A stretch of 63,633 nucleotides of DNA, taken from assembly GCA_964364175.1 (NCBI GenBank), contig CAYILR010000022.1:1-63633 (forward strand). Direction: 5' to 3'. This DNA comes from CAYILR01 sp964364175. GTDB lineage: Bacteria > Bdellovibrionota > UBA1018. The notes under the pieces were generated by a model. It ran no database searches. It worked only from the letters and a program-made list of their open reading frames with translations, and had not been told where the DNA came from. The position numbers and the translations under genes were made by a program. Numbering within the stretch: the stretch's first letter is position 1; every line of letters starts with the position of its first letter. Positions 18,071-27,111 of this stretch are shown piece by piece.

Positions 18071-19903
18071 ATGAAAACCCGTCCTTTTCTCATACGCGCC
18101 CTGATCTGCTTCGTGCTCTCGATGATCCCTCTGGGCGACGCAGAGGACTATCTCTACTCCATCCGCATGCGGGTTCGAGGGCGCCTGACCAAACCCCCCG
18201 AGAACGTCCTGATCGTGCGCTGGACGCCTGGGGATTTTTACACTCTCAAGAACAAAATCCATCCCGAAGCTGACGGGGGCGAGCCACTGAATAATCTGTT
18301 TTATTGGGACCCATGGGTCATGGAATCGGCATTAAGCCGACTGCTTTCACAAAATCCAAAAGCGATTTTCATGACTTGGCACATCCCCGAAGAGGTGGTT
18401 GGCCGCCCACGGTACCACCCCAATTCTTCGCTCCACGATCCGCGCGTGATTTGGACTGGATTATTTAACGCGGATGGAAAATATATTCGATCCCCGGGGG
18501 CACTCACTTCGCAGGTCGAGGGTTATTTCAACACCCTGAGTCCCGATACGGATGGAGAAATTCGCCGATCTATGTGGATGCGTAAGGGCAAATATTCGCT
18601 GGTCTCCGTTGCGCAGCAAATTCTTCATCCCGGTCAGCCGATGCCTTCCGCCATTGATCAGCCGTTCTTAATCAATTTTGTGGGAAAAGCAGGTTCAATT
18701 CCAGAATGCAGCATCGCTCAGTTGATGGAAACTTCCACCGATCCTTGCCCCTATCCCCTGCAGGACAAACTCATCCTGCTTTCTAAGGAGGGCTCCAATA
18801 CTTCATCTGATTCTGTTTTTAGCACTGCTGTATACAAAACTCCTTTTGGACCCATGAGCCGCTCCGAAATCCTTGCGAACGAAATCCACACCGCTGTGAA
18901 CGGCAAGCGAATCCATCAAATCTCTTGGCCTGCTCTGTCTCTGGTCATGATTGCGATGATTTTCCTCGCTGCATTTTACATCATTTATTACCCAGTGGTT
19001 TTGAGCGCAATCGCTGTGACGGGAACAGGGGCCTTGTTCGTCATTATTTTTTCACAGTTTTTGTTCACTATTTTTGGAGTTTATATTCCCTCGATCAATA
19101 TCATGAATTCATTGCTCATCACCTACCTAGTCTTCACGGGTTATCGGCTGGCGTTTCAGGAAAATCTCCAGTGGCGCTCTCTCAAACAAGCGCAGTACCT
19201 ACGCGAGCTGGATCAGATGAAAACCAATTTTCTTTCACTCGTCAGCCATGATCTCAAAACCCCGATTGCGAAAATCCAGGCCGTAGTCGAGAGGCTACGC
19301 CGGGAAACCAAAGTCCCGCTGGAGGATCGTGCGGATCCGCAGGAGCTTTTTGATTCCGTCGAGAACAGCAACAACGAGCTGAAACGCTACATCGACAGCC
19401 TGCTCAACCTCTCCAAAATCGAATCCCAAAAAGTGATCTTCAACCGGCGCCCCGGGGATCTCAATCAATTAATCCAGCACACTCTAAAGCGCCTCAAACC
19501 CCTGGCCACCCATAAGCAAATAGAGCTCGTTGAACAACTCGAACCGCTTTTTTCATTCGAATTCGATGAGGATCTGATTCGGCAAGTTCTCACCAATCTG
19601 ATCGACAATGCAATCAAGTACAGTCCGGAAGGCTCTCGTGTCGAAATTCGGTCCAAAGAGGTCGAGGGCAATTACGTCTGGGTGGAAGTGGAGGACCATG
19701 GCCCCGGAATTCCGCAGGATCAAATTCCACTGATGTTCCGGAAATTCAGCCGATTTCTCAGGCCCATGGGCGAGCAAGTCAAGGGCACCGGCCTAGGGCT
19801 TTATCTCTCCAAATATTTCATCGAAATGCACGGAGGCAAGATTTCAGTCAAATCTCAGGCCGGCAAAGGTACTGTTTTCAGCTTCACACTGCCTGTGTTA
19901 TAA
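18071..19903 (+). CDS. Sensor histidine kinase with CHASE2 domain
   Basis: The 610-residue kinase has a short N-terminal membrane segment, a periplasmic CHASE2-like domain to about residue 275 (VLIVRWT, then a PFLINFVGKAG segment), three membrane helices between about 285 and 370, then HisKA and HATPase domains. The phospho-acceptor is His393 in SLVSHDLKTP. The N box is NLIDNAIKYS, and the G boxes DHGPGIP and GTGLGLYLSK are intact. CHASE2 sensors respond to extracellular signals of unknown kind. The next gene, 9 bp downstream, is its likely response regulator. Confidence 0.92.
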   Translation: MKTRPFLIRALICFVLSMIPLGDAEDYLYSIRMRVRGRLTKPPENVLIVRWTPGDFYTLKNKIHPEADGGEPLNNLFYWDPWVMESALSRLLSQNPKAIFMTWHIPEEVVGRPRYHPNSSLHDPRVIWTGLFNADGKYIRSPGALTSQVEGYFNTLSPDTDGEIRRSMWMRKGKYSLVSVAQQILHPGQPMPSAIDQPFLINFVGKAGSIPECSIAQLMETSTDPCPYPLQDKLILLSKEGSNTSSDSVFSTAVYKTPFGPMSRSEILANEIHTAVNGKRIHQISWPALSLVMIAMIFLAAFYIIYYPVVLSAIAVTGTGALFVIIFSQFLFTIFGVYIPSINIMNSLLITYLVFTGYRLAFQENLQWRSLKQAQYLRELDQMKTNFLSLVSHDLKTPIAKIQAVVERLRRETKVPLEDRADPQELFDSVENSNNELKRYIDSLLNLSKIESQKVIFNRRPGDLNQLIQHTLKRLKPLATHKQIELVEQLEPLFSFEFDEDLIRQVLTNLIDNAIKYSPEGSRVEIRSKEVEGNYVWVEVEDHGPGIPQDQIPLMFRKFSRFLRPMGEQVKGTGLGLYLSKYFIEMHGGKISVKSQAGKGTVFSFTLPVL

Positions 19904-19912
19904 GCCCCCAGA

Positions 19913-21358
19913 ATGAACGTACTAGTAGTAGATGACGAACGAGAACTTCGCGAGTCGCTCACACAGAAACTGACCCTCCTCGGACACCATGTGATGCCTG
20001 TAGAAGCGGGGGAAAAAGCATTAGAGATCCTCAACGAGCGGGGGACTGATTCACCCAACTCGATTCACATGGTCTTGCTTGATGTGAACATGCCTGGGAT
20101 GTCGGGACTTGAGGTCCTGCGCTCAATCAAGTCCTTTGATCCGTCGATTTTGGTTCTGATTATCACCGCGCACGGCAATATCCGTGACGCAGTCGAGGCC
20201 ATGCGTGAGGGCGCCTACAACTACATCGAAAAACCGGTTCAAGAATCTGACCTGGAAGACTTGATTCAAAAAGCCAAGGAAGCTCACGAACTCGTTCAAG
20301 AAGCAGGGCTCTCCTCTCCTCAACTGACTTTAGATAACGGAGAAAAATTCATCGGCAGCTCGCAGCAAATGCGCTCGCTTTTTCAAGTCATCGCTCGGCT
20401 CGGACAATTCAACACTAGCGTCCTGATCCGAGGCGAGAACGGAACCGGCAAGGAGCTGGTCGCTCGCGCGATCCACTTCAACTCCAATCGCAAGGAAAAA
20501 CACTTTGTCGCTGTGAACTGCGGCGCAATTCCTGAAAACCTGATTGAGAGCGAATTTTTTGGCCACGAGAAGGGCGCATTCACCGGAGCTGATCAGCGCC
20601 ACATCGGCAAATTTCAATTTGCCGAGGGTGGCACTCTCTTCCTCGATGAAATCGGGGATATTTCAGCCGCGATGCAAGTAAAGCTCCTGCGGGTTTTGCA
20701 AGAACGCAAATTCACCCCCGTAGGCTCTAATCGAGAAATCCGTTGCGATGTTCGGATCATCGCTGCTACCAACCGCGACTTGGAAGTTATGATCGGGAAA
20801 AATGACTTTCGACAGGATTTATTTTATCGACTCAATGTAATGCCTATTCGATTGCCACCGTTGCGCGAACGCAAGGAAGAAATTCCTGTTCTAGTGGAAC
20901 ACTTCATTGAAAAATTCAATCGCCTTCATGCGCGCGTTACATCTGGAACTGAGATTCGAGGTATCCGTGAAGACGCACTGAACTGCTTGAAGAATCATCG
21001 TTGGCCGGGAAATATCCGGGAATTGGAAAACATCATCGAACGAGCCTTTGTTCTGGAAAATTCGCGTTATATCACTCTCAACGCGCTGCCAGAGGAAATC
21101 CGCCCCAACGGGTTCATCGCGACGCCAAGTGACCCTTCTGCAGAATCTTCTCTACCCGCTATTGATTTTCACAACCAAAAAGAGCAGTTTGAAAGAGAGT
21201 TTATAGTGACTGCATTGAAACGGTTCGGGGGGCGCATCAACCAAACCGTGGCACATGCGGGAATTCCGAAAAACACGCTGCTGCGTAAAATTCGGAAATA
21301 CGGAATCAATCCAGCTGAATTCGGGCCGGTCAACCAAGACGGAGAAGAGAATGGCTAA
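19913..21358 (+). CDS. Sigma-54-dependent response regulator, NtrC family
   Basis: The 481-residue protein has a receiver domain (LVVDDE at the start, phospho-acceptor Asp57 in LLDVNMPG, Lys in EKPV), an AAA+ domain with GENGTGKE, the sigma-54 contact loop GAFTGA and LFLDEIGD, and a C-terminal Fis-type helix-turn-helix (LLRKIRKYGI). It should open sigma-54 promoters when phosphorylated by the upstream kinase. The stop overlaps the parA-like start by 8 nt, so signalling and the ParA protein are made from one message. I found no convincing -24/-12 promoter within the window. Confidence 0.94.
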   Translation: MNVLVVDDERELRESLTQKLTLLGHHVMPVEAGEKALEILNERGTDSPNSIHMVLLDVNMPGMSGLEVLRSIKSFDPSILVLIITAHGNIRDAVEAMREGAYNYIEKPVQESDLEDLIQKAKEAHELVQEAGLSSPQLTLDNGEKFIGSSQQMRSLFQVIARLGQFNTSVLIRGENGTGKELVARAIHFNSNRKEKHFVAVNCGAIPENLIESEFFGHEKGAFTGADQRHIGKFQFAEGGTLFLDEIGDISAAMQVKLLRVLQERKFTPVGSNREIRCDVRIIAATNRDLEVMIGKNDFRQDLFYRLNVMPIRLPPLRERKEEIPVLVEHFIEKFNRLHARVTSGTEIRGIREDALNCLKNHRWPGNIRELENIIERAFVLENSRYITLNALPEEIRPNGFIATPSDPSAESSLPAIDFHNQKEQFEREFIVTALKRFGGRINQTVAHAGIPKNTLLRKIRKYGINPAEFGPVNQDGEENG

Positions 21359-22160
21359 GGCAACAAAGATCATCACAGTCGCAAACCAAAAAGGCGGCGT
21401 CGGAAAAACCACCACCACCATGAACGTCGGCTGTGCTCTTGCGATGATGGGAAAAAAGGTTCTACTCGTTGACTCCGATCCCCAGGCCAATCTCACCAGC
21501 TACATGGGAGTCACTGCTGGCGGCGAAGGATTCGAGACGCTTCGCACTCTGGACGAGATTTATCTTTCAAAGCGTCCTCTGACTGCGGATTCAAAATCCA
21601 TGTATGTGACTGCGACAAGATCAGGACCCGATTTGATTCCTTCCGACAAAGCGTTGGGCGGCGTAGAATACTATCTCTTTTCTCGACTGGAAAAAGAAAT
21701 GGTTCTCAAAAAATTCCTAGATCTCGTCAAAAAGGATTACGATTTTATTTTGATTGATACCCCACCTAGTCTGAACTTGTTGACCTTGAATGCACTCTGC
21801 GCCAGCAATCGAGTGCTGATCCCGGTTCAGCCGGAATTTTTCAGTCTGGAAGGGATCGTCAAAATCCGAAACTCGATTGACGAAATCAAACGCCAATTCA
21901 ATCCCGGCCTGGAAATTCTGGGAGTCCTACCCACCCAAGTCGCTTCTCGCCGAAAACTCACGACAGAAGTTCTGGATCTGCTCAAGCAAGAATTTGGAAA
22001 CATTATTTTTGAATCCATGGTTCACGAAAGTTCGGGCGTGACTGAGAGTTCAGGTCATGGGCGCTCGGTGATGGAATACGACCGCTCATCGCGAGGAGCA
22101 AAAGATTACGTCGCCGTGGCACAAGAACTTTACAAACGGACTCAAGCCAAAGAATTATAA
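21351..22160 (+). CDS. Orphan ParA-family ATPase
   Basis: The start is the ATG at 21351, after GGAGAAGAG and overlapping the regulator gene by 8 nt; the 269-residue product then begins with MAKATKIITVANQKGG. The deviant Walker A KGGVGKTTT, the LLVDSDPQANLT segment and the DYDFILIDTPPSL Walker B region identify a ParA/Soj-type ATPase. No ParB gene or obvious parS cluster is nearby. Instead a small basic protein follows. ParA relatives without ParB position chemoreceptors, carboxysomes, pili or flagella; which cargo applies here is unknown. Confidence 0.9.
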   Translation: MAKATKIITVANQKGGVGKTTTTMNVGCALAMMGKKVLLVDSDPQANLTSYMGVTAGGEGFETLRTLDEIYLSKRPLTADSKSMYVTATRSGPDLIPSDKALGGVEYYLFSRLEKEMVLKKFLDLVKKDYDFILIDTPPSLNLLTLNALCASNRVLIPVQPEFFSLEGIVKIRNSIDEIKRQFNPGLEILGVLPTQVASRRKLTTEVLDLLKQEFGNIIFESMVHESSGVTESSGHGRSVMEYDRSSRGAKDYVAVAQELYKRTQAKEL

Positions 22161-22184
22161 AATCAAAAACGTAAGGATAAAATC

Positions 22185-22436
22185 ATGTCACAAAACAACC
22201 GAGTCGGCAGAAACCCATTTCAGAAATCACAAAAAACACAATCGGCACTGGCTGCTGCCGTCGCTGCTCCCACACAAAAACAAAAACCACGTCAAAAATC
22301 TTCCAGCAAAAAACATAAGCCAAAGGCGAATTCGCACGTATCTTGCCTGACTAAAGTCTTGAATGAAGCAAAATTAGGTATTCATCTCACACGCGTTATC
22401 CTCGACATGGCACGAGGCATGATTTTTAAGAATTGA
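22185..22436 (+). CDS. Small basic protein, possible ParA partner
   Basis: The 83-residue product starts at an ATG with AAGGATA upstream, 24 bp after the parA-like gene. The N-terminus reads MSQNNRVGRNPFQKSQK, the middle is Ala/Gln/Lys-rich and probably disordered, and residues 50-80 could form an amphipathic helix ending in DMARGMIFKN. I know no family for it. Small disordered basic proteins are common activators or adaptors of ParA-type ATPases, where an N-terminal Lys/Arg peptide stimulates ATP hydrolysis. That role is inferred from position and composition only. Confidence 0.6.
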   Translation: MSQNNRVGRNPFQKSQKTQSALAAAVAAPTQKQKPRQKSSSKKHKPKANSHVSCLTKVLNEAKLGIHLTRVILDMARGMIFKN

Positions 22437-22445
22437 TTCCGACAA

Positions 22446-22489
22446 GAGTCAGTGACCGCCGCTCTCTGCCGGGCAACGTTCACTGACTC
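22446..22489 (+). terminator. Possible terminator hairpin after the ParA operon
   Basis: The arms GAGTCAGTGA (22446-22455) and TCACTGACTC (22480-22489) are exact complements with a GC-rich 24-nt loop. There is no clean run of T after it, so factor-independent termination is uncertain. It separates the convergent ParA and CBS genes. Confidence 0.5.
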
Positions 22490-22510
22490 ACCATTACTCT
22501 CGGCTCGCTT

Positions 22511-22924
22511 TTAGTGACAAACACTCTCCAACGTAGCCTGAGTTAATTTTGGATCTCGTGCGTTTTTCACCAATTCAGAAAGACTGACGATTCCCACAAG
22601 ACGTTTGTCTTGATTCACCACAGGGACTCGCCTCAAATGTGAAGCCGTCATTTTCTCTGCAAGGGTTTCCAGGTTGTCATTTTCATAACAAAAGACAATT
22701 CCCTTCGACATGCAGTCACTCACCTTCGTGCTCTGCGGATCTCGCGAGTGGGCGACAATACGAAGCGCGATATCACGATCCGTAATCATCCCGACCATCT
22801 TGTCGTTTTTTTCAACCGGGATGGATCCATACCGCCCCTGCTCCATCATTACTGCTGCTTCGAACACAGTTTTGTCTGCGTTAATCACATCGACTTTGCT
22901 CTTCATGATTTCTCTGACTTGCAT
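22511..22924 (-). CDS. Two-CBS-domain protein
   Basis: The 137-residue protein consists of two CBS motifs in tandem: residues about 1-60 (VREIMKSKVDVINADKT, MVGMITDRDIALR) and 70-130 (VSDCMSKGIVFC, RLVGIVSLSEL). Such stand-alone proteins bind adenosine nucleotides and sense energy state. The start has an excellent AAGGAAGGT ribosome site. It lies 12 bp downstream of the flavodoxin gene on the same strand and may be cotranscribed. The partner protein it regulates cannot be deduced. Confidence 0.9.
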   Translation of the reverse strand: MQVREIMKSKVDVINADKTVFEAAVMMEQGRYGSIPVEKNDKMVGMITDRDIALRIVAHSRDPQSTKVSDCMSKGIVFCYENDNLETLAEKMTASHLRRVPVVNQDKRLVGIVSLSELVKNARDPKLTQATLESVCH

Positions 22925-22936
22925 ATGACCTTCCTT

Positions 22937-23443
22937 TCAAAGATAAAACTCTTCCGGTTGGGGTTGCTTGATTTTGGCGAGAAACACAGAGATCTTCCGA
23001 TTGACTCTGCCGAGTCTCACCTCCTCTTCTTTTACAGCCAAAAGTGCCAATGGCTTCCTTTGACTTGCTTCTTGCATCTGTTCAAAAAATCGCCCCCTCC
23101 CCATCTCTCCGCCCTGTGTGAGAAAAAAAGCGACATTTTTCAGCTGGCTCTTATACAGATTCAAAAAAGATCGAATGGGCGCAGGGATCGAGGCGCCCCA
23201 GACGGGACCCCCGACCAGAATCAAATCGTAGTCGCCCGGATTTACTCGGAGCAACTCGATCGGGGGCTGCTTTCTAAACGTGGAATGAACCAAAGCCCGC
23301 TGGTAGCCTAGCCATCCAAAATATGAGGTACGCGGACGGATCTCTTCCGAATCACACTGAAGCTTCTGCGCAAGCAGTCTTGCTACTGCTCGCGTGGTTC
23401 CTGACCTCGAAAAATAAACGATGAGTAATTTTCGTGTGTCCAT
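22937..23443 (-). CDS. Flavodoxin-family protein
   Basis: The preferred start is the ATG at 23441-23443, giving 168 residues; a GTG three codons upstream is possible. The N-terminus LLIVYFSRSGTTRAVA is the phosphate-binding loop of flavodoxins, and DYDLILVGGPVWGASIPAP is the second FMN-contact region. The C-terminus is basic. It may act as a redox carrier or a quinone-reductase-like protein. It precedes the CBS gene closely. No electron donor gene is adjacent. Confidence 0.82.
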   Translation of the reverse strand: MDTRKLLIVYFSRSGTTRAVARLLAQKLQCDSEEIRPRTSYFGWLGYQRALVHSTFRKQPPIELLRVNPGDYDLILVGGPVWGASIPAPIRSFLNLYKSQLKNVAFFLTQGGEMGRGRFFEQMQEASQRKPLALLAVKEEEVRLGRVNRKISVFLAKIKQPQPEEFYL

Positions 23444-23538
23444 GCGATTCACTGAAGCAACAAATATGCCACGGCTGCAAAGTCATGAAATACGGATTCA
23501 CACCACATTGAGCGATTCAACGGGACATATTCGGTAAA

Positions 23539-23562
23539 CTTGAGACATTGTCCTGTCTCAAG
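23539..23562 (-). terminator. Hairpin downstream of the DUF234-type ATPase gene
   Basis: CTTGAGACA (23539-23547) and TGTCTCAAG (23554-23562) form a 9-bp stem with a 6-nt loop, 6 bp past the ATPase stop. On the minus strand it is followed by a short TTT run, so it is a plausible weak terminator. Confidence 0.5.
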
Positions 23563-23567
23563 CCCAC

Positions 23568-24977
23568 TCAACCTTTAAACAAATCTTGTGCTGTCACAAA
23601 ATAATCAAAATACTGCGCATCCACCAATGATTGAGCTGGATTCGAAGAAGAAATCAGCGCTTTTTGAATCGTGTAACCTTTAGGAAGTTTGAATTTTTTA
23701 ATTTTAGCTTCCACTTCAGGAATGACTTGAGTGTTTATTTCTGCCTTTTGATGCTTGATCTCGCAGATCACAATGACTCGATCTTTTCTTTTGAACAAAA
23801 GATCGATTTGAAACCCCGGCTTTGTCCTCTGAAACAAGGGGCCAAAGGACATTACGTATTGATTGAACTCCAACAGTCGGGCAATTTCTGATGCTTGATT
23901 GATGCAAAAATTCTCAAACACAAACCCTAACCATGGATCAATGGATGACGCACAGGTGGATCTAAAGATATCTTTACCCGACCCATTCTCAATCAATTTT
24001 AGATTGGGTTGAACATATTTTAGATAAAAAAGAATGAATTCATCGCTAACCCTATACTTCGTATACTTGGCCTTCCCAGGCTGATCATAAAGATTATAGG
24101 AACGAATGAAATCCGCCAGCTCTAGATTTTCGAGATAGGTTTTCAATCCACCACTGGACCTGACCTTAAGTGCTTTGGCGATTTCCTCGAGACTCAGGCT
24201 TTTTCGATTCAAAACATGAATAATATTAAGATACCCACGAGGCTCCTTGAAATGAACGTTGAATATTTTTGAAAATTCATCCAAAAAAATACTGTTTTGC
24301 TCAAAAAAAAGATGTTCTAGATTTTGCTCAAAGGATCGCCTCGAATTGACCTCCTCAAGATATTTCGGTACTCCACCAAAAACCAATAAAAATCTCAATG
24401 CGGTTTCGCACGACTGAAGATTCATCAACTCCATGCTGGGACGAGGAGAAAGCTTCCTGACCTTCATTTGCAGCGTTGCCCTGCCGTACAGTGCTTTTGA
24501 ACGGATCACTTTTTTCACCATGAAGGATGCAATGGAACCACAGAGGATCAACATGACGGAAGAATGTTTCCAATGATTGTCCCAGTAGTATTTAATGAGT
24601 GAAACTAACTTGCTATGTCCCGCGGCCATCCATTGGAATTCGTCAAAAAAGACTACCTGCTTTTTGCTCTGCGTCCTGAAATAGCCTGTCAGGTAATCAA
24701 AAACATCCTCCCAGCGATCAAATCGTGCTTTTTGAAGCAGGGGATCCTGAATTTGACTTTTGAGTTGCCGGGTGAAGCTTTCTACTTGAGATTGAGTCGT
24801 TTGCCCCTCTATCCCCTCAAACATCAAATGCGGGTGGGTTTCGCAAAAAAAACGAACCAGAGCACTCTTCCCCACCCGTCTTCTACCATAGAGAACCATG
24901 AGTTCGGCCCGGGCAGAGGCATATCCCCGCTCCAAAAGAAGCAGTTCCTCTTTTCTTCCCATCATTTTTGTCCGCAT
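23568..24977 (-). CDS. DUF234-type AAA ATPase
   Basis: The 469-residue protein has Walker A (LYGRRRVGKSALV, about residues 29-41), Walker B (QVVFFDEFQWM), a winged-helix region near 265 (SLEEIAKALKV), and a C-terminal PD-(D/E)xK-like domain (FQIDLLFKRKDRVIVICEIK). This is the complete architecture of the prokaryotic ATPase/DUF234 family whose tail also opens this window. Its role is unclear; members are often single, mobile genes. The start codon lies within one arm of an inverted repeat (24968-25008), which may be a control site. A second possible start is 12 bp further in. Confidence 0.82.
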   Translation of the reverse strand: MRTKMMGRKEELLLLERGYASARAELMVLYGRRRVGKSALVRFFCETHPHLMFEGIEGQTTQSQVESFTRQLKSQIQDPLLQKARFDRWEDVFDYLTGYFRTQSKKQVVFFDEFQWMAAGHSKLVSLIKYYWDNHWKHSSVMLILCGSIASFMVKKVIRSKALYGRATLQMKVRKLSPRPSMELMNLQSCETALRFLLVFGGVPKYLEEVNSRRSFEQNLEHLFFEQNSIFLDEFSKIFNVHFKEPRGYLNIIHVLNRKSLSLEEIAKALKVRSSGGLKTYLENLELADFIRSYNLYDQPGKAKYTKYRVSDEFILFYLKYVQPNLKLIENGSGKDIFRSTCASSIDPWLGFVFENFCINQASEIARLLEFNQYVMSFGPLFQRTKPGFQIDLLFKRKDRVIVICEIKHQKAEINTQVIPEVEAKIKKFKLPKGYTIQKALISSSNPAQSLVDAQYFDYFVTAQDLFKG

Positions 24978-25008
24978 AGATTGTTTGGATAACTATTTGT
25001 GCGGACAA
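24968..25008. promoter_or_regulatory. Inverted repeat spanning the ATPase start
   Basis: TTGTCCGCA (24968-24976) and TGCGGACAA (25000-25008) are exact inverted repeats 23 bp apart. One arm overlaps the ATPase ATG, the other lies where its promoter should be. This looks like a two-half-site operator, perhaps for autoregulation. No known consensus is matched. Confidence 0.4.
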
Positions 25009-25011
25009 CGC

Positions 25012-26628
25012 TTATACTTGAGCGCTGATCCGGCTCATCGCTCGCTCAGTCATCGCTGTAATGGTCAGACTGGGATTCACACCCAAATTATCGGGGATCG
25101 CAGAGCCATCGCAAACATACATTCCAGGATATCCAAAAACCTCGTGATTGATGTCAATCACGCCCGACTGTCGATCTCCCCCAATGCGGCAGCCACCCAG
25201 GATGTGTGCAGTGGTGGGAATCCCAAAAATGGTTTCGTTGATCGCGCCTTGAGGAACACCACCGACTTTTGCAGCGACGTGGCGTGCAACTTGATGAGCC
25301 ACTGGAATATAGCTGGGGATGGGCGTAGCTCCCGGCTCTTCTGCGGTCACGAGTCCTTTTTTAAACCCTGTGAATAGACTGCGCCCCAGTTTGAATTGCA
25401 TGTGATTGTCCAATGTTTGCATCACGAGCAGAATCACGGTGCTCTCGCTCCATTTCGTATTCATGTACAGGCGTACTGTCTGAATGGGGTTTTTGACCAA
25501 AGTCCAAAGCGCAACAAAGGGTTTCACCAACGGATGTCCCCCGTCCACCAGTGGCCCAGCTAATACACGCATGAAAGAGGAGCCCTGGGAATATCGCACT
25601 GGCTCGACATGCGTGTGGTCGTCCGGATGAAAAATCGAGCTGATCGCGATGCCCTTCGAATAATCATGTTCGGGTTTGGGTGCGATTTCTGTCACGCCAA
25701 TAATGGATTCGCTATTGGTCCGGACCGTGCATCCCAATGTCGGGGACAAGTCAGGCAGGCTTCGGGTTACATCCCTGCATTTCAAAAGCAACCTCACAGT
25801 CCCCAAGACACCCGCTGCCATTACAATTTTGCGGGCTCGGAAAACTCTCTGATTTTTATTCCCGAACAACGTCCCAAACCACGAAGTCGAAGAGCCCGTC
25901 TCGATTTCGTAACCCACTGTTTTTCCATTTTCGTGTACAGGGCGAATATTCAGGACATTCGTCTCTGGAAAAACTTGCGCTCCGTTTTTTTCCGCAAAAT
26001 AGAGATAGTTTTTATCCAAAGTATTTTTTGCGCCAAACCGACAACCGACCATGCAACCCCCACAGTGATTGCATCCCGAGCGCGCGGGACCTTTGCCGCC
26101 AAAATACGGATCGGGAACTTCCTTGCCTGGCTCACCAAAAAAAACGGCTACCTGCGCAGGGCGAAACGTATCTCCACGCCCCATCGACTTGGCTGCATCA
26201 TGCATCAAATCATCGACAAAATTTAAGTGAGGATTTTCAACCACGCCCAGCATCTTCTTCGCAGTTTCGTAATGCGAATCGAGCTCTTTGTGCCAATCTG
26301 CCAGATGCGCCCACACACGCGATTTAAAAAATGACTCGCCTGGTTTCAACAAAGTATTGGCGTAAACTAAACTGCCACCCCCCACACCGGTTCCACTCAA
26401 AATCAAAATATTGCGAAACAAGCTCATGTTTTGAATGCCAAAGCACCGCATCAAAGGAAACCAAAGATACTTGCGAAGATCCCAATTGGTTTTGGCATAG
26501 TCTTTGGGCCCAAATCGTCGTCCGCGTTCCAAAATGCCCACCGAATAGCCCTTTTCGGTCAGGCGCATCGCGGAAACGCTGCCCCCAAACCCTGACCCGA
26601 TGACGATAAAATCATAGTCCCATTGCAT
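25012..26628 (-). CDS. GMC-family FAD oxidoreductase, cholesterol oxidase-like
   Basis: The start is taken at the ATG at 26626-26628, directly before YDFIVIGSGFGGSVSA, the FAD-binding GxGxxG loop; an upstream extension is unlikely. The 538-residue protein has SGTGVGGGSLVYAN, the cysteine-rich CNHCGGCMVGCRFGAKNTL near residue 190, and a C-terminal HILGGCRIGG plus CDGSAIPDNLGVNPSLTI. These match the ChoD-type branch of GMC oxidases acting on sterols or other bulky alcohols. No signal peptide is visible. Substrate is uncertain. A divergent gene starts 25 bp away. Confidence 0.87.
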   Translation of the reverse strand: MQWDYDFIVIGSGFGGSVSAMRLTEKGYSVGILERGRRFGPKDYAKTNWDLRKYLWFPLMRCFGIQNMSLFRNILILSGTGVGGGSLVYANTLLKPGESFFKSRVWAHLADWHKELDSHYETAKKMLGVVENPHLNFVDDLMHDAAKSMGRGDTFRPAQVAVFFGEPGKEVPDPYFGGKGPARSGCNHCGGCMVGCRFGAKNTLDKNYLYFAEKNGAQVFPETNVLNIRPVHENGKTVGYEIETGSSTSWFGTLFGNKNQRVFRARKIVMAAGVLGTVRLLLKCRDVTRSLPDLSPTLGCTVRTNSESIIGVTEIAPKPEHDYSKGIAISSIFHPDDHTHVEPVRYSQGSSFMRVLAGPLVDGGHPLVKPFVALWTLVKNPIQTVRLYMNTKWSESTVILLVMQTLDNHMQFKLGRSLFTGFKKGLVTAEEPGATPIPSYIPVAHQVARHVAAKVGGVPQGAINETIFGIPTTAHILGGCRIGGDRQSGVIDINHEVFGYPGMYVCDGSAIPDNLGVNPSLTITAMTERAMSRISAQV

Positions 26629-26652
26629 AAGTATGGTGTACGCTTGTTTTGG

Positions 26653-27105
26653 ATGAATCTCAAACTTCACTTTGCCAGTTTATCAATCGGCGCGTCTGTA
26701 GATCAGCAAACCGGGAATCTGTCCGTCTATGATGTGGTGGACGAACTTCGCGTTCCCGTGCTTCCGACTCACATGCAGGCGATGGTTATTTCACTCTCCC
26801 TCACGAAAATGGAGGAAGGCATCTTTAAGGGGAAAATATTTATTCACCTTCTGACGCCGGATGGACGCCAGCATAGTATTGGAAATGGTGAACTGCTTGT
26901 GCCCGCTGACCAAAGGCGCATGAAGGCTGTTTTCCGATTAGGTGGGTTTCCGCTGAATCATTTTGGCAGCCACCGGTTTGTGGTTTCGTGGCTGAACGCT
27001 ACGGGAGCAAAAATTGGAGAGGTTCTTTTGGATTTTGACGTTGCCCAAGCCACTCAAGTGGCTCAAGGTGCACCCCCAACTGAAAAACCCCCCATGTCTC
27101 ACTAA
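26653..27105 (+). CDS. DUF6941-like protein
   Basis: The start is the ATG at 26653, giving 150 residues beginning MNLKLHFASLS. The pattern, with ASVDQQTGNLSVYDVVDELRVP, a beta-rich middle and a FVVSWLNATGAKIGE ending, resembles the small DUF6941 family. Function is unknown. It sits 6 bp before ampG and is divergent from the GMC oxidase. The C-terminal 20 residues are Pro/Gln/Ala-rich and probably disordered. Confidence 0.6.
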   Translation: MNLKLHFASLSIGASVDQQTGNLSVYDVVDELRVPVLPTHMQAMVISLSLTKMEEGIFKGKIFIHLLTPDGRQHSIGNGELLVPADQRRMKAVFRLGGFPLNHFGSHRFVVSWLNATGAKIGEVLLDFDVAQATQVAQGAPPTEKPPMSH

Positions 27106-27111
27106 GATCTC

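Noticed and set aside
25609..26327. Overlapping plus-strand open frames inside the GMC oxidase gene
   Set aside because: They lie fully antisense to a well-conserved enzyme and show no domain or ribosome site.
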